Under the pieces are notes generated by a model. The model had not been told where the DNA came from, searched no databases, and saw nothing but the letters and a program-made list of their open reading frames with translations. A stretch of DNA of 64,000 nt from Trichoplax sp. H2 (taxonomy: Eukaryota; Placozoa; Uniplacotomia; Trichoplacea), in assembly GCA_003344405.1 (NCBI GenBank), contig NOWV01000024.1, positions 186,001 through 250,000 of the forward strand, given 5' to 3'. Position 1 is the stretch's first letter. The number at the start of each line of letters is the position of its first letter. The translations under genes were made by a program, and so were the position numbers. Below are positions 23,070 to 37,000 of the stretch, piece after piece.

Positions 23070-26000
23070 TTAGGTATATTCAGAATCGTTCATAATTTGA
23101 GCAGAGTACGGTGTGTAAGCTCTTTCTAATTCATTTCGTCTTAGTAAGAGACCCTGAAAGGATGATAATAAAAAAGAGTCCATTTTCGTTAGTAAGAAAT
23201 AGATAACAGTTTCTAGACTGCATGCATAATCTCGTTTCCAATCCAGTATCTTCTACTTTACCTTACGCAAAGTTGCTAATTGGTCTAAAATTTCATCTTG
23301 CGGTAGATCATTGGATACAGTAGGTATAGATACAATAGGTTTACTTGGAGATGGGGTTGGATCTCGTTTTATCATAACTTGCCGCCCTAGATCTTGAATC
23401 TAGCGTACAGCATAATAAGAAGGTATAATAAATAATATGATTCGCGTACTAGGCAAAGACCGCAGATAGCTGAATTATAATAATAGCTATTTTATCATAC
23501 TTTATGCAGTAATAAGATACGGTATAAGCTAATTTCATAGGCAATATGTTACTGATATCCATAGATTTGTTTATTTCAGTCATAACGTATAGTTGAGCTA
23601 TTTCTGCCGTACCTGCTCTTTCAATTTGCGAACTTCCGCTTCTAATTCGTAATTTACTAATTTCATGGCAAGAACCTCATTGGAGGGTATAGGTGATGTT
23701 GTCTATGACAATAAACATAAATAATTGTATGATCATTATGGAATAGATTTTGCTGCTGATAGGAATATTTAGCAATATAACAGATACTGATCTCCTATCT
23801 TCAACATTATCAACAGTATTTACTCATTAAATTAACGCTTACCATAATAGGTGCAATTTCAGATCGGCTTTTTAATTCTTTCATTCCTCTATGGTTTTGA
23901 ACGACATAATTTCTCTGAGATTTCAATTCCGGTTCAGGAGTGTACATTTCTTCTGCTGGATCACGATCATACTCTACTGTTGGGCTAGGATCCGATTTTG
24001 GGTTATTAATCAATCTGATGGAAGGCTTATTATTTCTTTCAGTTCTTTCTCGTTTGTCCCCATTCGGTTTATTAGTTTTACTTTGTATACTTTTATGGGT
24101 TTTATTTTTATCATTCTGTAAGCCATTACGTCGAGCTGTAGCATTAACTTTGTCCTGTGTCTTCACTGCTCTCGACTTTGTAATTTTACTATAATTATGA
24201 CTTCCTTTGGCTTCATTTTTATCGTGACTACGAGAATCTGACTTATTTCCTTTACCCTTTTCGCGGATATCGTTGTCCACTGATTTCCTGATCTTATTTG
24301 AAGTTCTAGCGATGGCTTGTGGGCTAGTATACTCTTCTCCAGTATCCTCTCGACTGCCGTAATCTCTACAAGGGTGTATATTCCAGTTAAACTCATTTTC
24401 AATGTAATTCTAACTATAACATGATCGAAACAAGCATCAGCTTAATTAACATTCATAAGCTTATCTAGAAATAATTTCCAATTGATAATTTTAATTTACC
24501 AAAATCTGAAGCATCTCCATGATATGCTCAATTAAGTTAAATTTTGAACTCTATACGATGATAGATAGGAGTTTACAGTATCGATATACCTAAAATGGTC
24601 ATATTGGCTTTGTTGAGGAGTTATCTCTTCTTCTTTTAATCGTTCTTCTTCTTCTTCTGCCAATTGTTCAATAGGAACAGGAATAGCATGACTACTTGAA
24701 TCTAATAGTAAGCCTTCCTTCTTTCGACGAGGACTTTGTAGTTGAATGTCATCAGGATCAGAAGCATTTTGCATTACAGCTGGATCATTCGTCGGTTCAG
24801 GGATTTCTACTCTCTCCAATACGGGTACCATAGGTTTATTATAACGAGATTCCATCGGCTTTTCTCTAGCATGGCCACCTGTTGTAGTAGTTGAGGACGA
24901 AATTAACATCAATAAGTTAACATAACAGAATTCTAAAAGCTTCTATTCCTCATATGTTTACTGTATAATTATTCCATAAACAGTTTCTGAATATCGAGTT
25001 CGTGGCTTTTAAACATTAAAATCGAAAAGGCAACTATTTAACTACGAGATAGCGGACGGTAATTGAGGCAATAGTGATTGAACTGTCTAATAATGCTAAG
25101 ATAGCTACATCTTGTAGTATTGAATTTGTAAGATGATATTATAGACGCTGTTAGCGGCCTGCTATAAAATAGGGAATAACAACAAGGTATCAAACACATT
25201 CATTTACTGACCTTCTCTTCCGTATAAATTGGAAACGTCATGTCCATGTTTCTTAAGTTTTCTCATTAGCTTCTCCTTTTTAGCCTAAGACAGTAACCAT
25301 TGTAATACAGAATTCATCAATAGTGCTTAATAAATTTTAGTACTGAGATACAGGTAGCTCAACTTGGCAATTAATTAAAGTTATCGTAAGCTGGTGCTTA
25401 GATTTTCAATCATGGAATTAAAATTCACCAATTTCGCGGCTTCCTGAGCTTCTAAAATCTTTTGATATGTATTATCAACGTTATTGTTGCCTTTCCTCTT
25501 CTGTAATTGGAGTGGTGAGCACTTTGTTAATACATGTATTATAGAAATAAATCTTGATGTAGATTTTAAAAATATTTTACCTGCTTTAATTCTGAGATCA
25601 GCATTTCTTGTTGATCATCAGGAACTGCTTGATCTACCGTACTAGTATTGGATTCCAATCGTTGAATTTCTAAATTCTCTTCACGAAGAAGTTTATCTTG
25701 TTCTTGCTGCTTTATTCGTTGTTTTTCCTCCATTTGTTGTTTATTATAAAGCTACAATAGATAGAAAGAGATGATTGATACTTCTATAACTGTATTGTTT
25801 AAGCAACTGGACATAAATCATGTTTCGTATTTATTAAATAAATACAATGTATGTGCAAGGAACAGATGGTATGGTTGGGTAACAATGTGTATGTTTCTAC
25901 ACCCTATTTACTCAAAATTAATATCCCGATTCCGCTCATTTATGATCCTTTTTCATATCGTAAATTTATCGTCTTTTCTAATTTTGACAATAAAATATAA

Positions 26001-28504
26001 TTTGATTATTTACTTGATTTTGCATTTCTCGGTTTCTTTTTGCTTCAAGCTCTTTCTGAGTTTGAGAATCTAAAGCAAACCCTCTGCCTCTTAAATAAGA
26101 CCTATTGGTAAATTTAATAGATTATATAAATTATTCAGTGATACTTAGTCTCAGTTTATCTATCATACAATAATTAAAACTTTGAGTTTTACAATCATTC
26201 TGAATAAATCAATGTTATAGCATACTTGTTTTCATCTTCTTCTTTATTTGCAACGGGTGAAATTTGCTGTTGGTTCTGAATTAGTAAATTACTCGGTTCT
26301 TGCGCCTATATGATAACATCATATTTACTTAATGTCCTCTATTACGTACACTGCTTATAAATCACTTCAAGATTAAGGAGTTTATTTACTATCTCCAAAT
26401 TGGCTGCATTAATTATTGCTCATTAACGCGAAGATTATTCTTTATATCATTCTATATATATATATGCATTTTTCAAATCGTTTCGTTTCTAACCTCCGAA
26501 GAAAATTTACTAGTTTTTTTACGTTGCTGCTTGGATTGAATTTGTTGTTCTAATCAGTTAAAAGGTAAATTTATCAATTTATGATGATAGAAACATTTAT
26601 GAATTAGAATCTAAGAGAAATTATGTACTCTATGTAGTTGTTTCCGACCTAAATCTGCTAGCCATCGGCGCTTTTCTTGCTCTTTTACTTGATCAACCCA
26701 ATTTGATGGAGCAACTTCCTATTAGAAATATTGAATTTTTTTATTTCTGAAAGTTTATCGACACATTCAATTTCTAGTAGTTTATTACGTATACCAGACA
26801 GTAGATACTTCCTTTTAATTTGCAGTCTTTCTATAACATTAAGGTCTCTCAAACTCACCCCTATAATCATGGATGATCTCATGGCTGGTGGCAAATTATC
26901 ATTAAAATTAGTCGTTGGGGATAGAGCTAAGATCAAATATCATTTTTAAAGTACAGGTTATAAAAGCAAAATTTAGATATGCAGTAATTTATTGATATGT
27001 CAAGATGACTTGTACGAAAACAAGATAGCATTGAGCTAAAATTGAAACCCATAGTAACGAAATTCTAACATTGAATATATTCATAACTATTATTCAAAAT
27101 ACTATAATTTAGAAATTACAGGTTTTGTTTTGATCCATATGAATAGATAATCGACCTTCGGTATTTAATGTATTTTCTTGCCTCGGTAAAGAATCAGTCT
27201 GTGTGGGCTGCAAAATGTAATTATATAATTAATAAATATTGCCAGTAGATAACGAGAGGCAGGAATGGGCAGGCATCTATACTAGTAAGTACCATCTCTA
27301 AGCTTTCATTTAATTTTCTCCTTCTATAATCATGAACAATTTGTCGGTTATCATCTACTATTGGTGCACCACATCCTGGCCTTCCCCATGGATTATAATA
27401 TTCTTCTACATCGTCTTTACGCTATAGTTAAGTAAAAGATAACGTTGTACGTTTGTAATCTAGTTGCCTATGAGATATGCTGTAAGTGAAGCGGAATTAT
27501 GCTTGGAGAAATATTTTATTTCATGAGAAAGCAAAATTGACGTAAATTTGACATACATTCTTGATCGCATCTTTCATTTTCTTTCTTTCCTGTACCTGTT
27601 TAGCTGTTAAAACAAGTGGGTTTATTAGTATTATTAAGTAGTGTCTAATTATCAATATATTGCTGAGCTAAATCATTTTTACCCAAGTCTTGTTTCCATT
27701 TTTCATTTAGACGTTGCTCAACTACAATTCGATTACTCGATGACTGTTCATGTGTATGCATCTTAATACTTTTAAGTAAATCATCATCATTTAGAAGATT
27801 ACTTTGTGGTTCTTCCAGCCTTTCAACGATATTTGGAGCCGATGTAGGTTCTGATATTTTCTTCTCGGGTATAGTTGATTCTAGCAATTCTTGATTTGTT
27901 GCATGATCATAAGTCTGTAACGGTGCTGTCGATAGTCCTACATCTCCTGCTGTCGTTATGTGCTCATTTTTTATAGTTTTTGCAGGCTTTATTGCTGTTT
28001 TAGATTCACTCTTTGATGAGTTAATCCTACTTTTAATAGTATCATCTGGCTTTGGCCTAGGCCTACCGGATTTATCTTGATTAGCTAATTTAGGCTTTGA
28101 ATTCTTTACAGGTTGTGATGTTTTCAAGACCTTGGCACTCTTATTCGGAACAGAGCTATTAGTATTACTGCGTTGAGGCTTAGTTTGTTTCGTTGTATTT
28201 GTCTAATCAAATAAATAAATGAACATATTAAGAAAGTATTCGGACAATTTTTACTGACTGTTTTTCTATATGTAGTACCTACCGATGCTTTCTTTGGTTT
28301 ACCAATAGATACCGTTCTGTCTATAATTTTTTGAGATAAACTCTTGTAAGTGTTAACAGATCCCTTTAGTAGAAGTAATCACGAAAGAAACTTACCTGAC
28401 CCGATTACAATTTCTTTGCCTCCAGATTTTAATGATATTGGAAACTGAACTCTTCTACCACTTGGTAAAATAACATTTTTAGTACTTATACGAAACTGAT
28501 TTAC
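23070..28504 (-). CDS. CCDC66: CCDC66-like ciliary/centrosomal coiled-coil protein (start exon not found)
   Basis: Nineteen minus-strand exons join in phase, giving about 910 residues: 28396-28504, 28283-28320, 27683-28202, 27557-27603, 27293-27421, 27120-27207, 26859-26926, 26649-26718, 26494-26549, 26226-26305, 26014-26101, 25581-25751, 25429-25500, 25212-25284, 24590-24878, 23843-24365, 23613-23702, 23262-23399 and 23070-23153. CCDC66-like landmarks: KWKQDLAKQVQERKK then YYNPWGRPGCGAP, RRWLADLEQQIQSKQQ, SYLRGRGFALDSQTQKELEA, a Glu/Lys/Gln-rich coiled coil, YQKILEAQEAA with KKHGHDVSNL, and the C-terminal ILDQLATLRKGLLLRRNELE. CCDC66 works at cilia, centriolar satellites and microtubules in vertebrates. 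The PWGRPG.GAP phrase also recalls CSPP1, the main alternative. The first exon found begins VNQFRISTKNV in phase 0 without a Met. The start exon should lie a little to the right. Confidence 0.82.
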
Positions 28505-31025
28505 CTAATCGTTAGAAAGCACTAAATTTATAATGTAGCTACCTGGACATTTTAGGCGCTGGTATTTAAGTTGGCTCTTATTCTGAGTGATGTATACTGT
28601 ATAGTATTGATTGACTTATACAACTTGTTTCCATGTATCTTCAAATAGGATGACTTAATCAGAAAATTTGATTGATTACATGAAAGGAAATAGGTAGAAT
28701 AAAGCATAGCATAGTATGAAGTGGCTATAACGTCTTTATGTTAAAGTTAAATATAGAGTAACCTATCTTCAGAGATAGACGATTACGTCAGTGAAATCAT
28801 TATATGTGGTAAATAGCAATGAAATAATGTAGAAAAATGATAAGAGTTGAAAGTTTGGTAAAAATTTTAAATTTTAAAATGAAATGAAAACCTATCATGC
28901 ATCGTATTAATTTGCATAGGACAAGATTGAAATCCAAAGTTATATTTTTGCCTCTATCTATATCTTAGAGTAAATAATAACCAGTAGAAACTTATAATGT
29001 TCGTTAAAAATACTTGATTCTTTTAAACGTCTACTACAGCATAGGCTAGCAACTGGGTAAAGTTTGGCGGTAATATTGGTAAATGCTCTCGTCCTAAGAT
29101 AATTTAGCAACTTTATGCTATCATTAATCCTTACGCTATAATATGCACTCAAGATTTAACAGACTATATCGTTAAAATTAGTACTATTTTACTTACAAAA
29201 ATATATAATGGCTATCAATTTAATGGAAATAAATGTCTTCCATTTCGGTGATAGGGTACAGCAGAAGCAAATTTCGAGAAAGGAATATTTAAGTCCTAGC
29301 AAACAATAAAAGAGACTCAGAATGCCAGATTTTTACTACGATAACAGACTACAGTACAGAGGATAGACCTGTATTAAGTATATACGATATATCATATGCT
29401 CTTTTGTTACTGTTTATTATACTACTAATGCAACAGAAGTAAAGCTTCTTATTACTGTAAATTTATCACGCCAATTGAATGTGTAGAATATAGTTGCTAA
29501 AGTGCTGTATGGAGCTTAGACTCAGTTTGATGCAGCAAAAAGTCTTCGTGGGCGGTTTTGGGTGCAAACTAGTATCGGTTGCTATAGCAACCGAGTAGAA
29601 GATTATAGAAATCTATAAGGAAATTAAATTGATAATGTACGTACTCGATCATTCCGTAGTAGCTCATAATATTACCTGTTATGACTTGCTTTCTACGCAA
29701 GGAGCAACCTAATATTTCAAGTTTACCATTTCGTATCGGTACCAAGCCAACCATAGCCTAAATGCTAAGATATCATGCAAAAGTGCATGAAGGAATTTCG
29801 CGGTATGTTTTATATAAAGCTATAGAATCGCATAAGTTGCTAAGATATGATGTTAAAATTGCTTTATAGATACAAAATGACAGAGCGAAAAGTCAATTAG
29901 ATTTGAGACTTGCTTCTTACTATTAATAGGCAATAACAGAGAATTGCAGTTGTATATAATTCGAGGGTAGATTAATGAGGCAGGAGAAACTTTCACATAT
30001 TTGTATTATCGTTTAGAATAAACAAAGTTAAATAAGATCTATAGCATATTTCTATAAAGCTACAAATATGGTTTAATGTCCTGAAAATTTTGATATAAAT
30101 TGATTTCAATTAGAGTGAGTATGAAGCACTCGCTAAATAAAAATTTTAATAAAACTTTAAGTTTTTAAAGTTTATTCTTAGCCATGTATTCAATAGATAT
30201 TAAAGATGTTACAGTATTTAAAAAATGGCATTAATTTGTTCGACCACACAAATTGATTTCAATTTGAGGAAGTATAGAGCTCTAGCTTAATAAAAATTTT
30301 AATAAACTTCAAATTTTCAAAATTCATGCTTAGCCATGCGTTCCAATACATGTGCAAGACTAGTGCTACATTTTAAGGTAGCTAAGTATTAATTTATTCG
30401 ACTGTACAAATTTCAATACCCAAAGCCAGATATGAGTCATAGTGAAATTTTATGAAAGATTTTAAAACAGATCTTGAATGATTAATCCAACGTATTTTTA
30501 TAGTACAACCAAAATAAGATATATGTGTATACTATACATAGAATTGAATAGTTTTAAAATCTTAATAAATAATGACTTAAGAACATCATACGAAATTACG
30601 TCACGAGTATTTAGCAATTATTTTAGTGCATTAAAATGGATTTGATCATCTCATGTGAATTTAAGCTAAACGCATAAGTAGCGTGTAAATGTTAATTAAA
30701 TAGCTACAGAATTCAGCTAATGTTCGAAATAGAAGAGAATAAATAGCTATTTAAAATTTCGATTTAATCATAGTGAACATTTAATATTAGCTTTAAAATG
30801 TTAAAAACAAAGAATATTAAATTTGTTTCAGTATTAGTTTGAAAAGACTGATAAAATATTTTCTAAGAAATTTGTTAACAGTAGAGCGTCGTTTAAAATC
30901 CACGACTTGGGAGGTAATGTAGATTTGCAGTGGCTTGAAGTTTCATTGGGGCAATTCTGGTAAAATTACTGCCACAGGAAACTAAGTAAAATATAATACA
31001 ATTACAGAAACTACCAAAAATTATA
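28505..31025. other. intergenic stretch between CCDC66-like and the adhesion GPCR
   Basis: Expected to hold the CCDC66-like start exon and promoter and the 3' UTR of the receptor gene. A short minus-strand frame at about 29676-29754 (MVGLVPIRNGKLEIL) ends at a plausible donor, but its phase does not fit the first CCDC66 exon found. No other gene was recognised. Confidence 0.5.
30100..30405. repeat. diverged tandem duplication, period about 154 bp
   Basis: Copies start at about 30100 and 30254. Each has TGATTTCAATT, then a short GAAG segment, TAAATAAAAATTTTAATAAA or its variant, AAAGTTTATTCTTAGCCATG or AAATTCATGCTTAGCCATGC, and a right end ATTAATTTGTTCGAC or ATTAATTTATTCGAC. Confidence 0.75.
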
Positions 31026-34000
31026 TTAATAGCAATAAATATTAAATTCTTTGATCATTTTATCAAAAGCTGTATCTTGATAGTAAATATTAGCTTGCTG
31101 CCTAGCATTTTATTTTCAAAAGCAACTTACAATGCTTCGTTTTCAGTATTTGCTTTACCAGATTGCTGATTATTATTCATAATGGGATCAACGACCATAA
31201 CTTTCTCAACCGTGCTATACAATATTATAAATGAATAGATGATTACGTAAATAATTAAATAAATCTAGTATTGGTATAGCCCTAATGATAATAGTTTCGT
31301 AATATCAAATTGAAACATAACATTGAAAAGCTTACGTAATTTCCTTCTTAGAACTTTTTCGGGAAATAGTGCTTCGAGTATCTACATTTGATCCATTGGT
31401 CAACCTAAGTATATTATGAAGTATATAGATATTATGCAGTTATTTTGCTAAACTAAAATAGGAAGAAATCGTAAAGACTTACGATAACGAATCTTCCTCT
31501 TCATCATCGTCGCTATCATCTCCATAATGACTCAAGCTAACTTCCATGATAAACGAACCTCTTGTTATGTCATTATCATAATCATTTTCTTCACTATCAG
31601 GTTCCGTTTCCTGCGGTTCTTTCTTACTAATATACAGAATGGATAGTTAATGAGTAATGCAAAGGAACCATTAAACTTTAAATCAAATGATAAGTCATAG
31701 TGATCGTATTTGAAGCACATCGAAAGGTTGCTAAACGCCAAATTTTCACTATGTTAGAACATACACGTCGCTATCCGCTCTTGGAATTTGGAAAGAATTT
31801 ACAAATGATGTCATCTGGTGACCTCTCATCATGTCTCTATTTCAGTAAACAGATTGAACTTCTTATTTTAATAGCCGTAAATCGATTATAATTTAAAACG
31901 CATTATAACGAATAGCACTTACAATGTCGTTCGTTTTGTTTCCCCATCATTCTAGATATAAATAGAAAATAATTTGTGATACGATTATCAATACTGTCTT
32001 ACTGAATCTTGGATTGCGAAGAAGCAGCATTCATTTTAAAATAATTCGTTAACCTATTGAAGTCGTTTATTTATCAGAATAAATAAACTTACGATATAAT
32101 CCCCAAAAAGATAGAAAACAGGTGTAATGATGCCCTAAAAACAAGATGTAATAGTATATACGTTTGTCATTGTCGATAATTCTATATCAAGTACTTTGCT
32201 TCTGGCCTCATTATTCGATATTGTCGCATAAAAAATAATGAAGAACTTAGGTATCACTACTAATCATTGAAATGATAATTTAGTCGATAAATCTACGTCT
32301 ACAAATCATATCTATAGTAGTAATATTGCAAACATAGAAGATATTAATATTAGAGCTAATCAATTAAGAGATTATCTTGAAGCGCTGTTTCAGCGAAAGC
32401 AAACTAATAAATTTGATACTGATGACAATTTCAATGCAGTTATTCATACTTATACTTATTATAAGAGGATGCTTACCTGTACTGCAATTAACACGTTAAC
32501 TAGAATTTCTAAATTAGTATATTTATAGGTGAAGTAGATTGCAGCAACAATTTGATCACTGGCAACGATTAATGACCATAGGGATAGGAATACTAATTTA
32601 AGCCTAACAAATACAGATTTAAAATGATTAACGCATGTCATTAAGCAGAAGGAATTTTCTTAACGACGTTCTAAATGTTACTAACCAGAAGCGATTAGTA
32701 GTTGAAACAATCTTGTTATACCGAACCATCTCACAAATTAAAACGATTATAGTAACCTAAGTAAAGCAGCATTAAAGATTAATTAAATATTATATGGTAA
32801 ATTCTGCGTTAAACCTTTGCTCTTATATAAATATCAAATCTATAATATCAGGTACAGTAGCTTCTATTGCCATTACCAAAACCATCAGCCCAGCTGGGCC
32901 GATAAAAGCCATAACCATAGAGTTAATAGAGCTTAACCAACATCTTAGAAAGATTTGCATCATATTAATTGCATATATACATCTCATTGTACTATGGACT
33001 TTTATAGAACTATTGCCGAATTTCAGTATAGATACTGAATTAAACTCTCTTACATTGAAGAAGAAATGTAGCTTTTCTTCCATACACCAGCTGCAACTCC
33101 AGGAGGTATCATAGGAATAACTGGAAAAGCAAAATGGAATGTTTAAATTGATTTCATAATGAATAAATTATAATTAGTATACCTAATACTCACTTAGTGC
33201 TAACGGTAAAGACCATTTCAAGCTAATGGAATAAGTATTTAAGGATAGAGATAAATACAGATGGGATATAATCGGGATAAGAAAAAATATGACCAAGGAC
33301 GTGTAATGAGTTGCTATAGTAATAATGAGGCAAATTACCTAAATGAAAATAAGATAATTGTAAATGCATTAATGGTCGAAACTTAGCAAATTTGATAGAA
33401 TTTATTATCTAGTTACAACCGTTAAATTATTTTGACGGTAATATCTTAGTAATCACATTAATGTATTAGTAGCATAAAGTATAAATTGACGATCGTTTCA
33501 TCTGCCAAATTAGCGAGAACACCTAAATTAGCCATGTTATCAAAAATTTTATAGCTAGAAATCTACATTGTATTCCATTCATGGTGAATTAACTAACTCT
33601 ATCTGCTGAAGCCAACTGAGGCTGTAAAGCTCCGAAAAATATTAAGCCTAATGACAGCAAGAAGAATATTGACAAGCACAAAACCACTCCATCGTACTTT
33701 CTTCGACGTTTACTAAAGGAGGAAAATAATCGATGAAAATTAAGATAACGGCTATTTGCATCATATAAGTTTGTTACTTTATAGTAATGTAAGTAGTATT
33801 ATTTAACTAGCAATTAGACATTAGGGAGATAATGAGTATCAGATACTTACATGATGCCAATAATACTAAGTACTAAAGTAAGAAGACTGCCAGCTGCTCC
33901 TAAGCCGAAGCAGATCAAGGTCGCACTAGAAACGTAACCTTGAACTTCTATTTCTTTCTGAAATCAAAAGATTAATGAGTAGAAGATGTAGTAAGATGAA

Positions 34001-37000
34001 CAAAACAATGTTTCTTTTCTCCGATATTTTGAGTTTAAAATTAGTAAAAGTTGCTGGATTAATACTGATATTAATGAACTTATATGCACTGGATAGCAAA
34101 GAATCATGATAATCAAATTTTAAAGTAAGGATTGGAAAGGAATAGGTATTGAATTTAATTCTTGATATGGGTTTAATAAATAATTACGGACCTCAATTGA
34201 AGTGGTTAGTAAGCTAAAAACTGTTAAGTGGGTGCATTGGCAGTCGGTATGAGTTGAATTTGTCGACTTGATGCGGCAACCATTGTCAGACCAGGATTTG
34301 CTGCAATATTGAAGAAGTTGTTAGTCGAACGATAAGTTAAACCATGTACCTATACGTTGTAATTGAACAGTATATCTACTAGGATTTTGTTCTCCTACCT
34401 GGTATAGTTCCAGAAGCAACAAACTGGCTGGACGATTTTAAGATCAATAGGCTGAAAATAGATATTTAGAGTGTTGAATGGATAGCTGGATACTAAAATG
34501 GGGAAAGTTTCGTACTACTATATATATACAACTTACACCGCTATGCTGGAAATGCAATATAACGGGTGGATCAAGGATGAAGCTCATTTCCGGAATAAAA
34601 GAAGCGGATAAAACATCTGACTTCATGACCGTCGTTTTGCCTTTCTTAACTTGACTGTAGATAGCAAGAAATTTTAATGAGCTCGACGAAAATGAATTTA
34701 GATAGTAAGCAGGACTGTATCAATTTAAAAATCAGAGAGGATATGTAAACGATGGACGCAGCATCTGCAGAATCTTAGGAAAGAATATTAGTTTAATTAT
34801 TTAAATTTGATTTATTAGATATGATATAGTCAGTCAATTTATTTAAATAACACAGCTAAAAATACTAATATTTAAAATTGAAGGAGTAAATAAACGAAGG
34901 ACACAAACATGTAGAATATGAGGAAAGAATACCAGTTTATGTATGATTGAATCGTGGATATCTATTTTAATTAATTTGATTTATTGGATTTAATATAGTT
35001 AGTCAATGTAGTTAAGTAACGGTAGTAGCCATGCTAATATTTAAAATTAGAGATAGAAAGTAGATGATCAATATCTATGGAAACCAGAAAAAACAACACT
35101 TACGCCTAAGGATTACGATTGTCAAATTGAGTTTGTTTTATTTAATGCACGGCAGCGACTATAATTTGTGAACTCGAATTGTTATTATAGAATCTGAACG
35201 CAATAAAAACTGTATAGCAATCATAAAATTACGTTAACCTTGTTATATGCAATAGTAAAGAAAAAGAATAGTAAAAGTGTTCTTAATATACTATATTAAT
35301 CAACAAGCTTTAATCACCAACTGTTATAAAGCATACATAACAGTTATAAAAGGGAATTATATAAAGCATTCAGAAAGACGATCTCTCTTCACCTAATTAC
35401 TAGCTATTGTATTGTAGGAATCCTTCTTATAATAACTCAAAAAAAACTTTTAAGTTTGTTATTAGAACACATCCGCTAATCAACTTGAATTTTGCGAACC
35501 TGAAATATATTTGATCCTGCCCGAAGGTCCAGAGAGATTGAAGTTTCGAGAATTTGATGCCAATAAAGCTCTCTAAATCGCCTATAAATAAGAGTTCACG
35601 GCGATCATTATTGCTCTCGATTGATTCATTTATTGTCTAGATCGCTATTCCAATTACAGATGTAGCAATCGTTCTAGTAATCACTTAATTGATGTTATCG
35701 CAAGCTGGAGAAATACGCTCAATCTTGGCATTTAGATATAAATAATACCTGATTCTCCAGTAAAGAGAGATGAAGGTAAAATGATTCTAGAAGTAGAGTC
35801 TAATTGTTGATTTGCAGGAAAAATGAAATCCTGAGATTGATCTCTAGCAATTCTCTGCACTTTCAAATCTGCAACAGAAGTGATAATAATTTAGTTAATC
35901 TAATTGTGCTAAAAATTTACACCTACAATAAATGGCATGTAAAATATCAAATTCCAAATCTTACAAATATTTTCTTGTGTGATTTGTGCTATTTGCGTGG
36001 GGACAAGGGTCTGACTATATCTTTCAGCTACAGAATTTAAGTTTTGTATAATTTCTGGAATTTGAGCATCAGGAATCTGCCAAAGTCGTCGGTTATTGCA
36101 ATAAATAGCAAGATGTTAACAATTCATCATGTATTTGCAAATTTAAGTAGATTATAATTAAGTATGTCCAGCAAAATGGCAAAGATTATATCTAATTGCT
36201 ATCTAAAGTCCAGTTTTCTTAGGATTCTTGAAAGATTATTATTATAATCTCGAATTGAAGAATTCTAATGCAAACCTGTCGCTCTTGAAGATAATTCCAC
36301 GAATCCTTGTTTTGTTGTCGTAAAATATTACTCGCTATCGTTGTATAGTTCTGTCATATTCATTATAGACATAAAATATTGCCGATTTAAGATTTAATCT
36401 GTTTATTTTGTTGTCTACAGAGAGATATTCTTCTACTGATTTATCTTACCCGCAATACAGTTTCCGTTAGTAACGATGGTGTTATTAACTTTGAGCCAAG
36501 TATTTTCATGATGATCGAAGACTCAATCAAGTTTCCTTGAATATTTATATTTGACATCGAAGTCAACTCAACTGTTGTGCCAATGTCATTAAATAGAACT
36601 AAATCATCGCGACCAGGTAAAATATCCTGGATTTATTAAAATGAATCATAAAAACAATAATCAGCTTCTCTATTGCTGTATATGTATGACTAACTTTTAT
36701 AGCGTAGGTTCTCAATTTTATAGGATTATTGACTTTTTAACTATAAAATAGAGAACTGCAGTAGCAGCACTGATCAATTTTACCTTTAGAGACTGATGTA
36801 GAACCAGTAAGGAACTACTTTTACAATTGGTTAGATCGGGTTGTTGCCATGATGGCAGATTACTGCTATTCCCAGGCAAGCAATATCTTGATGCATTACC
36901 TATGCAGATGAAGCCAGTAATAAAATAAGGATTCATGACAGTAAGAAATTGAACAGTAATGGCTTTAATTGCTCCATAATTTAGAGCTTTTGTCGTTATT

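Noticed and set aside
29676-29754. CCDC66 start exon reading MVGLVPIRNGKLEIL
   Set aside because: The possible donors give phase 1 but the first CCDC66 exon found needs phase 0, and no similarity supports it.
32000-32055. Extra cytoplasmic-tail exon of the adhesion GPCR ([15 protein letters not shown])
   Set aside because: Its only acceptor gives a stop in the required phase. Splicing directly from 32093 to 31951 keeps the frame.
33480-33530. Extra exon between helices 2 and 3 of the receptor (VFSLIW...)
   Set aside because: Direct joining of 33598 to 33338 keeps phase 0 and matches the family, which has the cysteine right before helix 3. The extra piece lacks it.
35749-35868. Apparent one-base frameshift in a GAIN exon at an A/T run near 35819
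   Set aside because: Translation of the opposite strand across the run shows five, not six, identical bases. With five the exon reads [10 protein letters not shown] to RIILPSSLF in frame, and both neighbouring phases fit.
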